From Strigamia acuminata (Eukaryota > Arthropoda > Chilopoda > Geophilomorpha > Linotaeniidae): DNA of 64,000 nt. The DNA is taken from assembly GCA_949358305.1 (NCBI GenBank), contig OX442315.1, forward strand, positions 37,164,427 through 37,228,426, in the 5' to 3' direction. Of the stretch, positions 21,851 to 34,752 are shown one piece after another. Positions within the stretch are counted from its first letter, which is position 1. Every line of letters begins with the position of its first letter. The position numbers and the translations under genes were made by a program. The notes beneath the pieces were generated by a model that worked only from the letters and a program-made list of their open reading frames with translations, made no database searches and was not told the DNA's origin.

Positions 21851-23100
21851 AATAGTTCATCCCAACCAATTTGGGGTTAAGTATACCTGGGGAGTTTACA
21901 CCCCCTATTCACATGACTTGGTTTGTGGCGTGCCAAACCAAATTAGTTAAGAATTACAAGAAATACAAAATATTCTTAAGTGGTGATTATTTTTTATTCA
22001 GAAAACAATCGAGATCACCACACATTACCACACATCGCTTACCGTATTTCACTCGTGGTATTTTTATTCATTTACTTTAGGTATTTGCTTAACCAATTTG
22101 AATGTATGTTTGTACCCTTTAATGGGGTAAACTCGATCTCTATTAGCCCGAAGATGACGGCTTTCTTGTATTATTTTTTCAGCATTGTAGCCTCATTTTT
22201 CAGCTAGTATGAAATTTTAATGCCTTTCAGATGCAAATAATAAATAGAAACGGCTTTTCAAACTAAAACTTGCAGTTGGAGGGAATCTGCACCTTGACTT
22301 AACATGCATTTCCCATTAATGCAAGAGTGTTAAGGGACATCACTTCACGTCTGAAGTAAGGTTTATGTTATGCATACAAAAAAAAGCTTCGCTGACATCA
22401 AAAAAGTTTTACTGGCTATCTGTCAACTGTTTTGACACTTTTTGAAGGGGTATATTGGGTAGGCTATATTGTTTCAAAAATTGAATTACCGGTATTTTCA
22501 TTTCAAGTGAATTTAGAATGGGAGTTGTTTGAACTTTTAAAATATTATACAGTATCAAAAAAGTGGAACAATTAATAATCTTTATCCATACACACACTGG
22601 CAATAGATACAACTTTCATATCACCACGATGAAACTGTCACATCCAAACATCGAAATTTAATTGATAGTTTCAATATTTTTATCGTACTTTATGTCTCCC
22701 AAAACACATGAGTTAGTTAGAAAAGATAAACACTTTGTAGAATACTTCTCTTTTTGCCTTCAAGTTGACTGGGTTTACATTTTATTCGAGTGTGAGAGAT
22801 GGTTGCTACGACAATCTCCTAGCAACCTTCACATTGTTGGTAGACAATAATAAGATTAGATTATGACTGAGACATCGTAACACACATCATTCTAGCTGGA
22901 GCCAAATTTGGGGGTACATATAACCTACCGCATCTCTATCTACCGACACCAATTTACCGCATATCAACTTTCGTCAACCAAGCATCACACAAAGATAAAA
23001 ACTGATTATGTGAGTGAGGTGCTGAAAAAAAGAAATAAAAGAAGTGGATGTAAAACTGCAAGAACCGCGGTAAATTTAGTCGCCGTTGTTATTTTTCGCA
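21851..23100. other. Intergenic, no gene recognised
   Basis: AT-rich sequence. Several short open frames lack domains, conserved motifs or splice partners. Confidence 0.5.
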
Positions 23101-23400
23101 CTACATGACACGTCCCCAACCCAAACTTTACCCAGAAATGAACAAACGACGATGCGATGATGATGATGATGATACGATCGATATCATCAGTGGGGTGGAC
23201 GAAAGGCTTGAAAAAACGATTCACGGTGCGAGAAGAAATTCGATTTACAAAAGGCGCTCGAAAACCAGAAGAAATTCGATCTACGAGAAGTGTGAGAAAA
23301 CGAGAAGAAATCCAATTCGAACCAAAAGCGTTGAGAAAACGATAATCGAATCACAAGGAGAAAACTAGATCGATGACGGAAAAACGAGAAGCGACGATAA
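23101..23400. repeat. GAT microsatellite and ~40-bp purine-rich tandem units
   Basis: A GATGATGATGATGAT run at about 23,154-23,173 is followed by three imperfect units sharing GAGAAGAAATTCGAT and ACGAGAAG/AACCAGAAG words (23,225-23,345). The periodicity creates overlapping charged open frames on both strands. No known protein is recognised. Confidence 0.65.
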
Positions 23401-24784
23401 CAAAAGCTTCGAATCACCGGAGAAGAAACCAATCCAGAGTGAGAGAAATCGAACGAGAAATGAAAAATTATTATGTATTGTTGTTGGGTATTATGGATGG
23501 TCAATGCTACTGGTATTACTGGCCGCTGTTTTGGTCATTAGCACATCGGACATTAATTTGAGCTTATTTTTTTAAGATATCCCATAAACGGTTTTCATCA
23601 ACGTTTTACACTTTGAATGCATCCATTGAGTAAAAATATTATTAAGAAAACATAATTTGATAATTTAAATGTGATGCAATGTGATGCAATGTGTAGGAAT
23701 GGGAATCAGTTTTTGATAAACACTTTTGTTATTATTCCTCGAGATTTTGCTTAAATATCTTCTTTCTTTCTTTCTTTTTTTTTTAACTTTTATTAACAAC
23801 ACTTTTGTGCTTGTGCATTCATTTCATTATCAAACAGCCACAGAATGAAAAGCTCACTCTTAAAATTGGATTTGTCAACACCACAGGCACCTTGAAGTGA
23901 ATGTCACCGGGTTAACTTGATAGGATGATAGATGCTTGCAAACATAAAGGAAGTAATTTAATTTAGCGCATACCTAATTCCTGTACAAGAAAGAGAAAAC
24001 TTACATATACCCAGTGTTGCTACTAAATAATTACAGTCTAATGAAAGAGATGTTTTTATTTTATAAATTTAAAGTGAAAAAACTTACAAATTACTGTAAT
24101 GAAGCTATTGTGCCAAAGAGACCAGTTTTGCATTACATTTACATTTTCTGAAATTTGTTTTATTTTTATTTTTTTTCACTTTTGTACAAAGATTGTACAC
24201 TAAATTTAGCAAATAAAAATACAGTAGAGAGTAAATTGATTATAACAACTAATAACAACTATCAATTAGTAACTATTGGGCTTTCGTTGCAAGAACTATG
24301 AGAGTGCTGCCACACAAGAGATATTGAAATTGATTAATTGCATAGCAGCCAGTGGTTAATCTTGTATGCTCTAAACCTGTGGTGATTCAAAAATTACGTT
24401 GTAGGGATCATGGAAAGTTTCCTTGAAGAAATATATTTTTTTTATTGTTTCTTTCATTTGTCTGGATTTTTAATTGTTGATTCTGGTTGCCAAGAAAACC
24501 TTGAGTGCAAACCCACACGCTTCACAGGATGTGAACTTCCTGTGAGAGGTAATTTTTTCTTGGCTCCTCAGTCGATATTTGGAACCTGAACTGAAACCAC
24601 CATTTGTCTCATTGAGGAAAAAACACATTTGAATTCCAAGTTTGACTGTAATTTTAGGTAAATATTGGACTCGTTTTCTTGTAAAGCATTGCTTGTGTTT
24701 GCAGGAAATCTCGTTTCGCCACTTTCAACATTGGAAAAGTGAAACTTTGTCAAAAAGATTTGCGAGCTGTATCGTGGCTGAACG
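23401..24784. other. Intergenic, no gene recognised
   Basis: AT-rich. A pyrimidine tract (TTTCTTTC) lies near 23,763. No gene structure found. Confidence 0.5.
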
Positions 24785-25795
24785 CACCATTTCATCGGGC
24801 ACACATTTATTGGACACAAATTCATCGGTCGGGCAATTCATAGGACCAGGAATTCATTGGCCATAAATTAATCTGGCGCCAATTCATCCTAGTAAGTTTT
24901 TAAGTTGTAATTTATTGATATGAAATTAAATTAAATTGAAAATTGCGTTCATGTTCAATATTAGTTATTTTATCCATTCTGAAATAGTAGAAACTAACAT
25001 TTACACAAGGCGCATTCAAAAACACATAAACAGTTTAAAAGTTCGTTTAAAACGTGTTTAAGCAGGCTGCAAACAGATCTCTGTGCAACGAGTTTTCTCA
25101 TTCAAATCGCAAATTTTTAGCAGCTAGCTTGGATTTCAGATAAATCGATTGCAACGATCTGAGATCTAAGTACAATTTTGCAGTAGCTTATTTATTCTTT
25201 CGACTAACAACAATAATAATCATCACTATAATTATTATTAGGGTTGGAAACAATAGATAAAAGCAATGGAAGGGAATTCTCGAATAAAACACACTTGCAG
25301 TGTGGATGATGACCTAGCACTTGATCTGAAATCCAGATCAAGTTTGGCAGTGAAACAATCATTTATTTAGCAAATAAACAATTTCATTCAAAAACAAAAA
25401 AATGTCTCTAAAAATCCGTATGCGACGAAAATTTAGACGAAAAGTAATTGAATGCACCTATACTAGTAGTTTTACGTCTAAAAATATCACATGTCACATG
25501 GTTTTACATTTAAAAAACAACATTTTACACGGTTTTATACTTAAAAATCGATGTTTTACCCGGTTTTAACCTGTTTTCGTGTAAAATGTTTTTTTTTAGA
25601 AGTAAAACCGCGTAAAATGAACATGAATGTAATTTCTATTTAATTTAATTATAACTTATAAAAACTTACTTGAGGAATTGGCACCCGATGAATTTGTGGT
25701 CGATTAATTGCTGGTCCAATGAATTGCATGACCGATGAATTTGCGTCTGATGAATGTGTACTCGATGGGTGATGAATTGCCCGGTGAATAGTCTG
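24785..25795. mobile_element. Element with ~110-bp TIRs made of ATTCATCGG sub-repeats
   Basis: The left arm (24,785-24,892) contains TTCATCGGGCACACATT, AAATTCATCGGTCGGGCAAT, AGGACCAGGAATTCATTGG and CGCCAATTCATCC. The right arm (25,675-25,795) has the same series inverted (GGCACCCGATGAATT, GCTGGTCCAATGAATTGC, ATGACCGATGAATTTGCG, GATGAATTGCCCGGTG). The interior is AT-rich and carries the separate element at 25,007-25,460. Confidence 0.8.
25007..25460. mobile_element. Second copy of the TAGGCGCATTCGAAAA family
   Basis: Ends AAGGCGCATTCAAAAAC and GTAATTGAATGCACCTA are diverged forms of the 6,301-7,029 TIRs. The segment 25,080-25,190 is the reverse complement of 6,780-6,895 (shared AGAAAACTCGTTGCAC.GAGAT and CTACAAAATTGT-like words). 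This copy lacks the CG-rich palindrome array. Confidence 0.75.
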
Positions 25796-26382
25796 GATAC
25801 CCTATAGCTCAGGGTCGAGCTCAGGGTTGAATGCAAGGCTACTATTAGGTTTGCCAGTTGGACAAAATGACGTCACTTCCTGAAATTAAAGGGGCGGAGC
25901 CATTGCTGCTCCGACGTCAGTGGGCGCCCATTCAAAGCGTAAACGTGTGCTTATGGGCAAAATCATAAAACAAGAATGTAAATAAACCTGTCCTTTATAT
26001 TCATATTTATATTGATCAATGAATCGCTTGTATTTTGGCTTTTAATTTTAGTTGTTATGAGTATACACATACAAATGATGCATGAATTTATTTTAAATTT
26101 TGTAATAATTTTACAGGTTTGGTTTTGTGCATCAGACATCACTGGTCTACGCCTAAAATCATAAAATCATTTTTAAATAAAGTAAAAAACAAAATTTTAA
26201 AGTAATTAATGAGTTAATAAATGCAATCTATCAGAACGAGATTTTCTAATACTTTAATTTAGTCAGGAGAAAAAAACCTTGGATTGGTGTGCCTCAAACA
26301 TAGAATAATGCTGGATGGTGAATGATGGATGGTGAAAAAAACAACTCAAATTCAAATTCCAAACCTTATGAAATACCTGAAA

Positions 26383-27710
26383 AATTTGCAGAACAAATTA
26401 ATAATTAATTTGTAGTGAACTGGTGATATTTTATGGAGTTGGAACTCGTATCAATGTTTTTCAAAGGCTGATCAGCATAACCGCACTGACGTCACACTAA
26501 ATGAGAACCAATGAGAGCCTAGTACACCTAATTCTCCAAGTAGCCAAACGTAATAACACACTTGTTCAACTTTGCTATCACTTAAAGTTAAGCAAAAGAA
26601 ATGAATTACCGTAACTTAAGAGAAATATGACGTAAAAAACATCATTATCCGGAAATGAAAACAAGGTTATCAACTTAATACACTTAAGCAGATTTTTCTT
26701 AAATGCAACTAATGTTAGTGATTTTTAAAGAACTGATATAAACTTGGTGATTTAGTTATGATGACATTTAAGGTGAAGTAAGGTGACAAAACCAACATTA
26801 GGTTGCAGTGATCCGGGTTATAAACACTGTTGAGATGCTGTAAATTTAGTCTTTGCAATAAAATGGTTAATAATGTCTAGGGGTAAAATAAATACAAGGT
26901 AAGTATAATCAACTATCACAGTTGATGTTTTATTTGGTTAAAATACAATAATTTATAATAAGTTAAACTAATAATGACTAGAAACAAAGAGATGAATAAT
27001 GAAATGCGTATAACGGTTGTTGTACGAGAAAATGGCGGGAACGTTGTTTTCCTCCAAAAACTCACTCGGGCGGTGATGGCTGACTCCGGAGACGCTCACG
27101 GTGGTCCTAGAAGGCGGCGGCGAGTGAGAGCACTGCTCGTTAGCAGGTATCACTGAATAACAGTGGAAATGCGTGTATCAACTGTGGCTGATACACAAGA
27201 AAGCGCTGGCTTTGCAAACTTAGCAAAGATAGCAGAAGAAACGTAACACGGTCAGTACAATGCAGTATTGGCAGAGCAATGACAAGATGTGTTATTTGTT
27301 GGTTGTGAATTCAAGAATGTGCCAAAACTCTTAATTTGCAGCAGATATCCGCAATTGAGTGCATTTTAGTGCAACAAAGGAATATTTGCACCAAAACGGT
27401 TAATGTGCAACCCACCCCAGCCAAATTTGGGTGAGGTGTGGTAACATATACATAAAAATTCACTTGAGATCACCACAAGGTGCATTTATAGTTTCCGTTT
27501 GTTTGGTTTTTGGTGTTTCTATAAACAGCAAAAACAAAGGTAAAAAACATGCTGAGTTATTGAATGTGCAATGCTCTTATTGGTTCTCATTTTTTTGACA
27601 TCAGTGGGCGTCAGTTGTACTGATCAGCTTTTGAAAAATGTTGATACCAGTTCCAAATCCATAAAATATCATCAGTTCTCTACAAATTAATTATTTATTT
27701 ATTCTGCAAA
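26383..27710. mobile_element. 1.3-kb element with ~125-bp TIRs
   Basis: The left arm runs from TTTGCAGAACAAATTAATAA through GAACTGGTGATATTTTATGG, TATCAATGTTTTTCAAAGGC, TGATCAGC and ATGAGAACCAATGAGAGC. The right arm (27,572-27,710) carries all of these inverted, in order (GCTCTTATTGGTTCTCAT, GCTGATCAG-type, CCATAAAATATCATCAGTTC). The interior contains copy 2 of the dispersed repeat. No transposase is recognised. Confidence 0.8.
26985..27425. repeat. Dispersed repeat, copy 2
   Basis: Related along its whole length to 21,360-21,850 (see the word list there), with numerous substitutions and small indels. It lies within the 26,383-27,710 inverted-repeat element, either as part of it or as an insertion. 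Confidence 0.65.
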
Positions 27711-29099
27711 TTGGACTGGATGTTGTCAATGTTTAGTTTTTGGGTTTTACAAGTAACGCAATTGAAATTCCTTCATTTTCACCCAAACGAATTATGGCCC
27801 ATTTAGAATTTGATTGTAAAAACAAATACCAGATTGAATCAAACACTTGAAAAACCTCTCTACAGTTATTGTGGTTTCTGTTTTTGCAGTTTTTGCAGTT
27901 TTTGCAGTTTTGGGTTTATGACTGTTTATTATTATTATTATTATTATTTTTTTTTTTAATTATTTTTTTTTTTAAGAATTCTGTTTCCTAAAACACGATA
28001 AACAGCAAAAACAGAAACTTTGATTGTGAGAATCAATTTATCAACGAAATTTGTCCACAGCTGCCTCAGGAGTGAAGGTTTATTTTTGTTGGATAGAGGT
28101 GAATTTATGATACATTTTGCGCTAAAAATCTATAAAATTCAATTTCGGTTTGAAATTGGTTAGTGCCCAAAAGTGTCCACATAAACGGTTATTACAGAAA
28201 TTGCATTAGAGTTTGCGAGTCTTGTCAGCATGCTTGGGTTCAACCTATAAGCTTCTATGGGTCATACGGAAAGTGCAAAGCCGCGTATTTTGTTTCAAAC
28301 ACTTCACAGCGACCACTATCCTGCCACGCAAGCGCATTTAATCCGGCGGGGTCAAAAAATTAATTAAATCTGACCATCCAAATACGAAACATAAACACTC
28401 CTTTTGTGCCGTTAGAGATGTTCGACAAAAGCCGTTAAAACCGACACGCGATCTGGGAACAGCGGCCAATATCTCATCCTGTCGAGCACATTCCTGGGCT
28501 TTAAAATGTCACAGACGATACCGGTCACATTTTTGGGGTGATTTCTTTAATTAAGAAAATTAAAATTAAAATATACTTATATTTATTTATTTAAAAAATG
28601 GACTCCCCTGTCGTAATGACGAAAATAACTCATAAACATTGAGCTCTAAGTGCTGCAAACGCCGTGCAATTGGAACAAACTGGGATGCTGTTTATCCTTT
28701 TTAAAACATTTTAAAACATTTTATTTTTTTTTAAATATGTAATTAATTTTTGCGTCATTATTTTAGCTTCGTCGATAAAATCGTCTTCCGATCTTTACAG
28801 TTACAGATGCCATCCCGCCATTTTCACGTCGCTAAAACTGGTAAAGTAATGTTCGTGTCGAGAAGACACGTTATGGTTTTGGATTTTTATATATTTGCCA
28901 CATACTTTTATCATTAGGCTACTAAATGGTGTCTTTTTTTCATTTGCCACTTCCAAATTTTGCCCCTATATACTCGGGCTAATTGGGAAATCTGCCATCG
29001 AGTAGCAATGTTACTTTTTCTAAATTACAATGCATCAAAATAGAATTTCTTAAAACTTGTAGAATAACTCGTCGGATTAGAAATCTACATCACTCTTGG
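27711..29099. other. Intergenic with short tandem repeats, no gene recognised
   Basis: Three TTTTTGCAG units lie at about 27,886-27,912 and an (ATT)n run at about 27,927-27,947. The segment 28,163-28,560 is less AT-rich and has an open frame with several Cys (28,163-28,363), but I recognise no domain on either strand. Confidence 0.5.
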
Positions 29100-29305
29100 T
29101 TAGATTTTTTACAATACTATGTATGTCGTCTTAAGTTGAACGACATACTGTACATGAGAACATGACATACTTAGTATTATTTTCATGTCGTACATACGAC
29201 ATGAAAACAGTAAAGGAGCAGGACCGGGAATTGAACTGCCGATAAGGTGAATTGACACTAGGATATGAAAATCTCTTTTACCACTCTGGACGTGACTAGC
29301 AACAT
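29100..29305 (-). mobile_element. tRNA-derived SINE
   Basis: On the minus strand the head (29,305 to about 29,216) has an A-box-like CCAGAGTGGTAAAAGAGA and, about 35 bases on, a B-box-like GGCAGTTCAATTCCCGG. These are the internal pol III promoter elements of a tRNA-related SINE. The body is built of GTCGTATGTACGACATG-type palindromes and ends in an AT-rich stretch. It is not a functional tRNA because the acceptor stem does not close. Assignment rests on promoter boxes read by eye. Confidence 0.55.
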
Positions 29306-30359
29306 TCATTCAGAGAAGACCAAAGTGACCAGACACTAACTTGTGAACACCATCAGATGATGTCTTCTCAAAACGTAAACGATTATGGTAATTAATCATG
29401 TACGGAGTACTTTTTATGGGATTTCGTAATTTTTTGATTTACGATCTCATAAAATTGTTGATAACATGCAAAGATAAATTGGGGAGTGTGCCGTCATTAA
29501 TAATCTTTTAAAACTTCCGTGCAATTAAATTAATTAGCACATTATAAAGCAAATAGAAATACGTGATGCGAAAGTTCGGTGTTGATGTTTGATAGTAGAG
29601 TAAATAAATGATGATCTTACTTGTTAATTAAATAGCAATGATTGCAGTGTAATTGCAGAGGTCAAGTGTCTCACTTTCGTGCATCTGTCGACGTGGTGCT
29701 GGGGAATTGGTTGAATGTGCTGCTCGTCTTGATGGGGAGAAGCCACCAACTGAAGGCAGAGCAAATGAATTGAGCGAGTTTCACATTTCGCCGTCAGATT
29801 GTGCACCACTTTCTCAGTTTCCCGCAGGAGAGCGAATTTCAACACCAATCATGATGTAATTACGTATCCCACAAAGAGATTTTTTTTTAATGCTAGAAAA
29901 TTGGATTTTGTGTGCGAGATGGGGAAGGAAGATTAAGATTAAGATTACAAGATGTACGATTAATTATCACGTTTATCATAAATTCATGGATCAAATTTAT
30001 TTGAAGTTTGTAAAAGAATGAAATCTGCACACATTTTGCACATACAAATGGGTAAAATAATCTTCTCAATTAATACAAATTACTATTTCCATTTACTTCC
30101 ACCTAAATATCAGATGTCATTAAAATAGTTGCAGAATAAAGATAAGATAAATCATCTGAAATTTTGTGCAATGATTACTGTGAAAACTGGAGATTTTAGA
30201 AAGACGAGAGAATTGGCATTGTGTCATGCAGTGAAGATGTCATCAAGGAGGTGTTTTTAGTTGAGAGTTAATGACGCGCAACTGGAAGTATATGTAAAGT
30301 GTCATGAATTAACATAATCTTTCTTTTGTTCTTTTTGAATTTGTATTTGTGAACCCCGA
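29306..30359. other. Intergenic, one unassigned candidate exon
   Basis: The stretch 29,657-29,859 is richer in GC than its surroundings. It follows a possible acceptor (AATTGCAG) and stays open to a TAA, but no domain, partner exon or homologue is recognised, so I do not call a gene. The rest is AT-rich. Confidence 0.3.
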
Positions 30360-30525
30360 ATAAAATATAACGAATTTCTCGCTATAACGAATTTTTTTTT
30401 TCTGTTTGTTGTCCGCCCTATTTCTCTAACTTATGTTAAATTAATTCATCATAACAAACTTTCGTCGAAACTCTTTATAACGAATCGCAAGGGACCCGAA
30501 AAATCGATTCGTTATAACGATAATT
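30360..30525. repeat. Fragment of the CGTTATAACGAA transposon family
   Basis: Contains ATAACGAATTTCTCGCTATA and ATAACGAATCGCAAGGGACC followed by GATTCGTTATAACGA. It matches the left part of the 4,868-5,458 element (TCGCAAGGGACCCGAGAAAT). Only part of an element is present. Confidence 0.65.
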
Positions 30526-33500
30526 TGTATATCGAATTTTTTAACATCGTATTCTAGACGAGCATTTGCCTATTTTACTTTTGTACCGGGAAAAAAAATA
30601 TAAACAGACTCAAAAACAAAATTTCATACGCTGACGTCATAAATTCGTAAGAGTACAAATTATTTGAATGTGTCTATTGAATTGGATTTGTTTCACTGGA
30701 CTTTAACTTCCTTGAAATCCTCTTATCACCTGTGAAGTAAAGGTAGTCTTACACGTAGGTATTGTTGGCAGACGGGTGTCACCATATTCTGCCCAATTTC
30801 CTTCATTCTACTGTAAACCATCTGTTCTTTTTGCACACCTCATTTACTGTTTTTGTGCTGGGAAAGAATTTCTGCAATCTCATGTGCTGTCTGTGTAGGT
30901 CGCATTTTTGGGCAGAAAACTAGTAAAACGCTGTTTGGGAGCATATTTGCACACATATTAGTAAATATCACTACCTATACAAAACTTCTTCATCAATTTA
31001 TTGCATTTATTGCATTTATTGCAGTATTTTGATTTACTGTCATTTTTATAGTCAATTTTCTTTTTGCAAAATGAATTTTTTTTATTTCAGTGGATTTTTC
31101 CCGATTTTTCTTGTTTTGTTCCTGCAACATTGACTTTCTCTTCTTTTTTTCCAACTCAAATGCACAACAATTTACCTAAGCTGAATAGATTGCAATATTC
31201 AACACTTTTCACTTTGCATAGTTTGGCAGGTTTTTCAGCCAAAAAACATCTGCATTCTGTCACTCGCGAAAAAAAATTTATTTATTTATTTTTACACATG
31301 AAAAAAAAAAATTAAATTGACTTTTGTCCTGAAACTTTTGCAAACGGATAATCAGAGCACTGAATAATGGAAACTGTATAGCTTAGTCCTGCCAGAAGGC
31401 CATCATTTTTTTAGGAGTGGGATAAAAGTCTAAAGCATAATTCTTTATTTAAAGGGGAAATAAAGCTGTTGGTTTCAAGTGTTGGTGTGCACAACGCATA
31501 TTAAAGAATTCTTGTGGGACAAACTGCTCGAGATAAAAAGGATAAGGCTTTTTATCTTTCTCTTTTTTTTATTCCATTTGGCATCCATATTCAGCATTTG
31601 CGGTCACAACTTGTTTTTAAAGGTATACAGTATAGTATGCTAGTACGGCATAGTTGATCGAATGTTAAAAATGATTCAAAATAATGGAAATAAACTAAAA
31701 TCAATAATATCTTATTAAATTATTAAATCCCGGTGTACACACTAAAAATTAACGTCAGTTTGTTTGCAATAAATTTCAATTGTCGTGTAAAGAGCATAAA
31801 TATACGTGATTTATTTATTATTTAGTAGGACAGGCTTAATTAAGTTAAATGGTGCCATAGTGAATCAGGGGCAAATGGCACCTGAGTTGGCATCGCGTTT
31901 AGAGTGGCGGCTCGTCTGCACAAAAAATGAAGTTTTTCGTTTAGAATGAATCTTTTTGCATCGGAAAATTACATTTTTCGATTGTATTCATATTTGTTGC
32001 TATTCAAAATGTAATTTTTCAGTTTTGCGCTTAAAATTGCAAGTTTTGTGTCGAAAAGAATTATTATTACACAGAAGAAGTACGTTTTACAACCATAGAA
32101 AGTCCATGTTTGCTCTTGTCAAACAAATTTTTCTAGTGGACTCCTGGACCTTACTCCGAATGTTTCAAACCTGGTTTTCGATATACATTTTGAAGGATGA
32201 CACTGTATAGGGAGAGCTTGGCAGTAAGCATTAGTGATGCGCAGAGAGTCCTTCAGTCACACACGTGTGACAGTGATCCTGAGGCTTGATGTACGAATTT
32301 TATTATCATAATTTTTTTAATAACATTAATAATTTACTCGCCGATGGGCTGCGAGATGTGAATAAAAGAGAAGTAACTCGCAGTAAAGAGCAAAAACGAA
32401 GCGTGTCCGCTTGTCCAAAATGACAGAGCCCAGGTTACAAATTTTACCAAACATTTCATATTGCAACATTTACAATGTTTAAATTGACTTTAAAGCTTCT
32501 TCAGGCATTTTCAAAAAAAATAGAATCTCAAATATACCGAGGGAAGAAAACATTTTGCAAATATTTGTTCTTTTAATTAAATCGTTTAACTTTCTCTAGC
32601 CTCGCTCATTTCATCTGGGACTTGACCATTTTAACGGAATTTTGAGACAAACAATCTGTGCCAACAACTCAGTATAAATAGGAAAGTGAAGGAGTGAACG
32701 GAGGGAGCCCAGCTAAACATCCGCTCATAAAAATTCAGACTGCACACTTATTGTAGTCTGCACTCGGTATCGTGATGCTGATGTCAAAATCAAACTGTAA
32801 ATTCTTCTACTACAAGTAGTGCATGCCAAAATATTGGAATAATCAATTTGTAAGTCTGTACGAATTGTTTAAAATGGAATTTTACAAACATTTACGAGGG
32901 TTTATAACCCTTAGTTTACACCTACTTTGAAATACAGACGGCGTCATTGTTTTTCCATAAACTTGCATGTTGATTCGAATTCCGAGGTTAACTTTCGTTA
33001 TTCTGATTGTCTTTCCCTACGCAGCTGCAATCGTATCTCGAAATTCGCGTTTCATGATTCCACTTGAAACATATTAACTACTGAAGCTACACAAGATATA
33101 TAAACGAGCAGTTATTATTATTTCTCTAGACGAGTGAGTACATTAAACCAGATGAAAGCAATGAATCATCTCTCATAAATCGGATGAGGTTCAACTTTAT
33201 AGCCTTAAAGTTGTATAATAAAGATGAGTATAAGAGTTTCCAGGTTCAACAACCTTGTCCCCATGGCATAATTGAGCAAGTGTTCATTCGAGAGTGTGGG
33301 TTTGACTTTTTCCCATTTCTGATATTACTTCCTCCAAAGTGGCACTAAAGAAATGCGAAGAATTTTTTATAATACTTCTAAGTGGCAGAAAGACCAGGAG
33401 ACTCGGGATATTTGTCTCCTATGTGTCAAAAATTCATTTTTTTAAATATAAGCTTATATTTGCAAATTTATTCGTCAGTGAAACCACGAACAGTTAGTTG

Positions 33501-34752
33501 TTTTCATTGGCAGGTAGTATTTGAATGGTTTGGTCTGAGTTGTCATAGAAACGAAGCTTGTGCCGCAATTAAATAGGATTTTGAAAGGGAAGTGTCAGTG
33601 TGATATTCAGTTAGCCGTCTGAGAATGCAATCATGAAGTTTGGAACCTTAAGAATTGATGAGTTAATTACAGGAATTTCACAGCATTCGTCATCAAAGAG
33701 AAGGAATTAGGTTTATTTTTGGAAATACAGTATTAGCTTAGCAAATTTAATTAAACGAGAATCTTGCATGTTTATTGTGCTGTTCATTTCATTACACAGA
33801 GGACGAGTTAGTTTGTTTTCATTGAGTCTTTAATTGTGAAATACAAATTTGTTCAAATCCAGAAAACTTATTGCTTTGCACTCTAATCTTTTCATTACGA
33901 TAATATTATCTTTGTTTCCTGGCACTTTTCGACTATCATTAAAAGGGGTCACTTGTGACAAATTGTATTTGTGTATTTTGCGTTGTGTTACTGGCATCAC
34001 GCAGTTTTTAGTGAACACCTTGTATGATGTCATCAATCATCACAATCACATGTTTTATATTCTTGTTTTGAGTGCAATACCGTCAAGATGGAGGTTTGAT
34101 TAATAAAACGGATTTCGTTTCTCGCGACACGTATACTGGGTTGTATTCAACACTAAACTCGAAAATGTTCCTCGATTTGGCAACAAGAAACTGATGTGCT
34201 AATTCCATTACTATTAGATCTTTTATTCCCAGCATATCCAATGTATAAATTTTGTTTTAAAAATTCCATTTATTGTATAATACTTTTAAAAAAGTTTTCG
34301 CTAGTCTCACCACACCCCACAATTAAATCAAGTGAGATTTGATGGAAAAAAAATAGGCTGTATTGATTTACCCCGGCATGTTTTTTTTTTTTTTAGAAAC
34401 AAATAAAAAAAATTAAAGTCTACCTTATAGACTGTATAGATTGAATGGGCACCAGACTGGACTTGTTTCTAAACTTATTTTATCGTAACACATGCAAGGT
34501 TGTACACGTATAAAGTTGTAGTATTTATAGTTTGTTTATTTATTTGTGTAATTCAACCCAAAATAGGTGTATAAATAGGGGATTAGCATTTCACACTTAC
34601 AAATGTGTAATCTCGTCTTTTAATATCCACGGTACCGTATATTTTTTGTAGTTTACAATCAACTCACTGCAAACCAGGCATACTGTAGATGAGTCCAGCA
34701 GAACATACCCCTTCTGGAGATCAGGAGCTTTCTTGAGGACAGCCTACTTTTA
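30526..34752. other. 4.2 kb AT-rich intergenic DNA, no gene recognised
   Basis: I found no conserved coding exon, tRNA or clear inverted-repeat element. Short TTTATTGCA repeats are near 31,000-31,022. Open frames (for example 33,849-34,103) look random. Small non-coding exons or regulatory elements cannot be excluded by eye. Confidence 0.45.

Noticed and set aside
28163-28560. Less AT-rich region considered as an rRNA or mitochondrial insertion
   Set aside because: No conserved rRNA core sequence or mitochondrial gene motif could be recognised on either strand.
29657-29859. Candidate terminal exon after an AATTGCAG acceptor
   Set aside because: Open to a stop and somewhat GC-richer, but no partner exon, domain or polyadenylation context.
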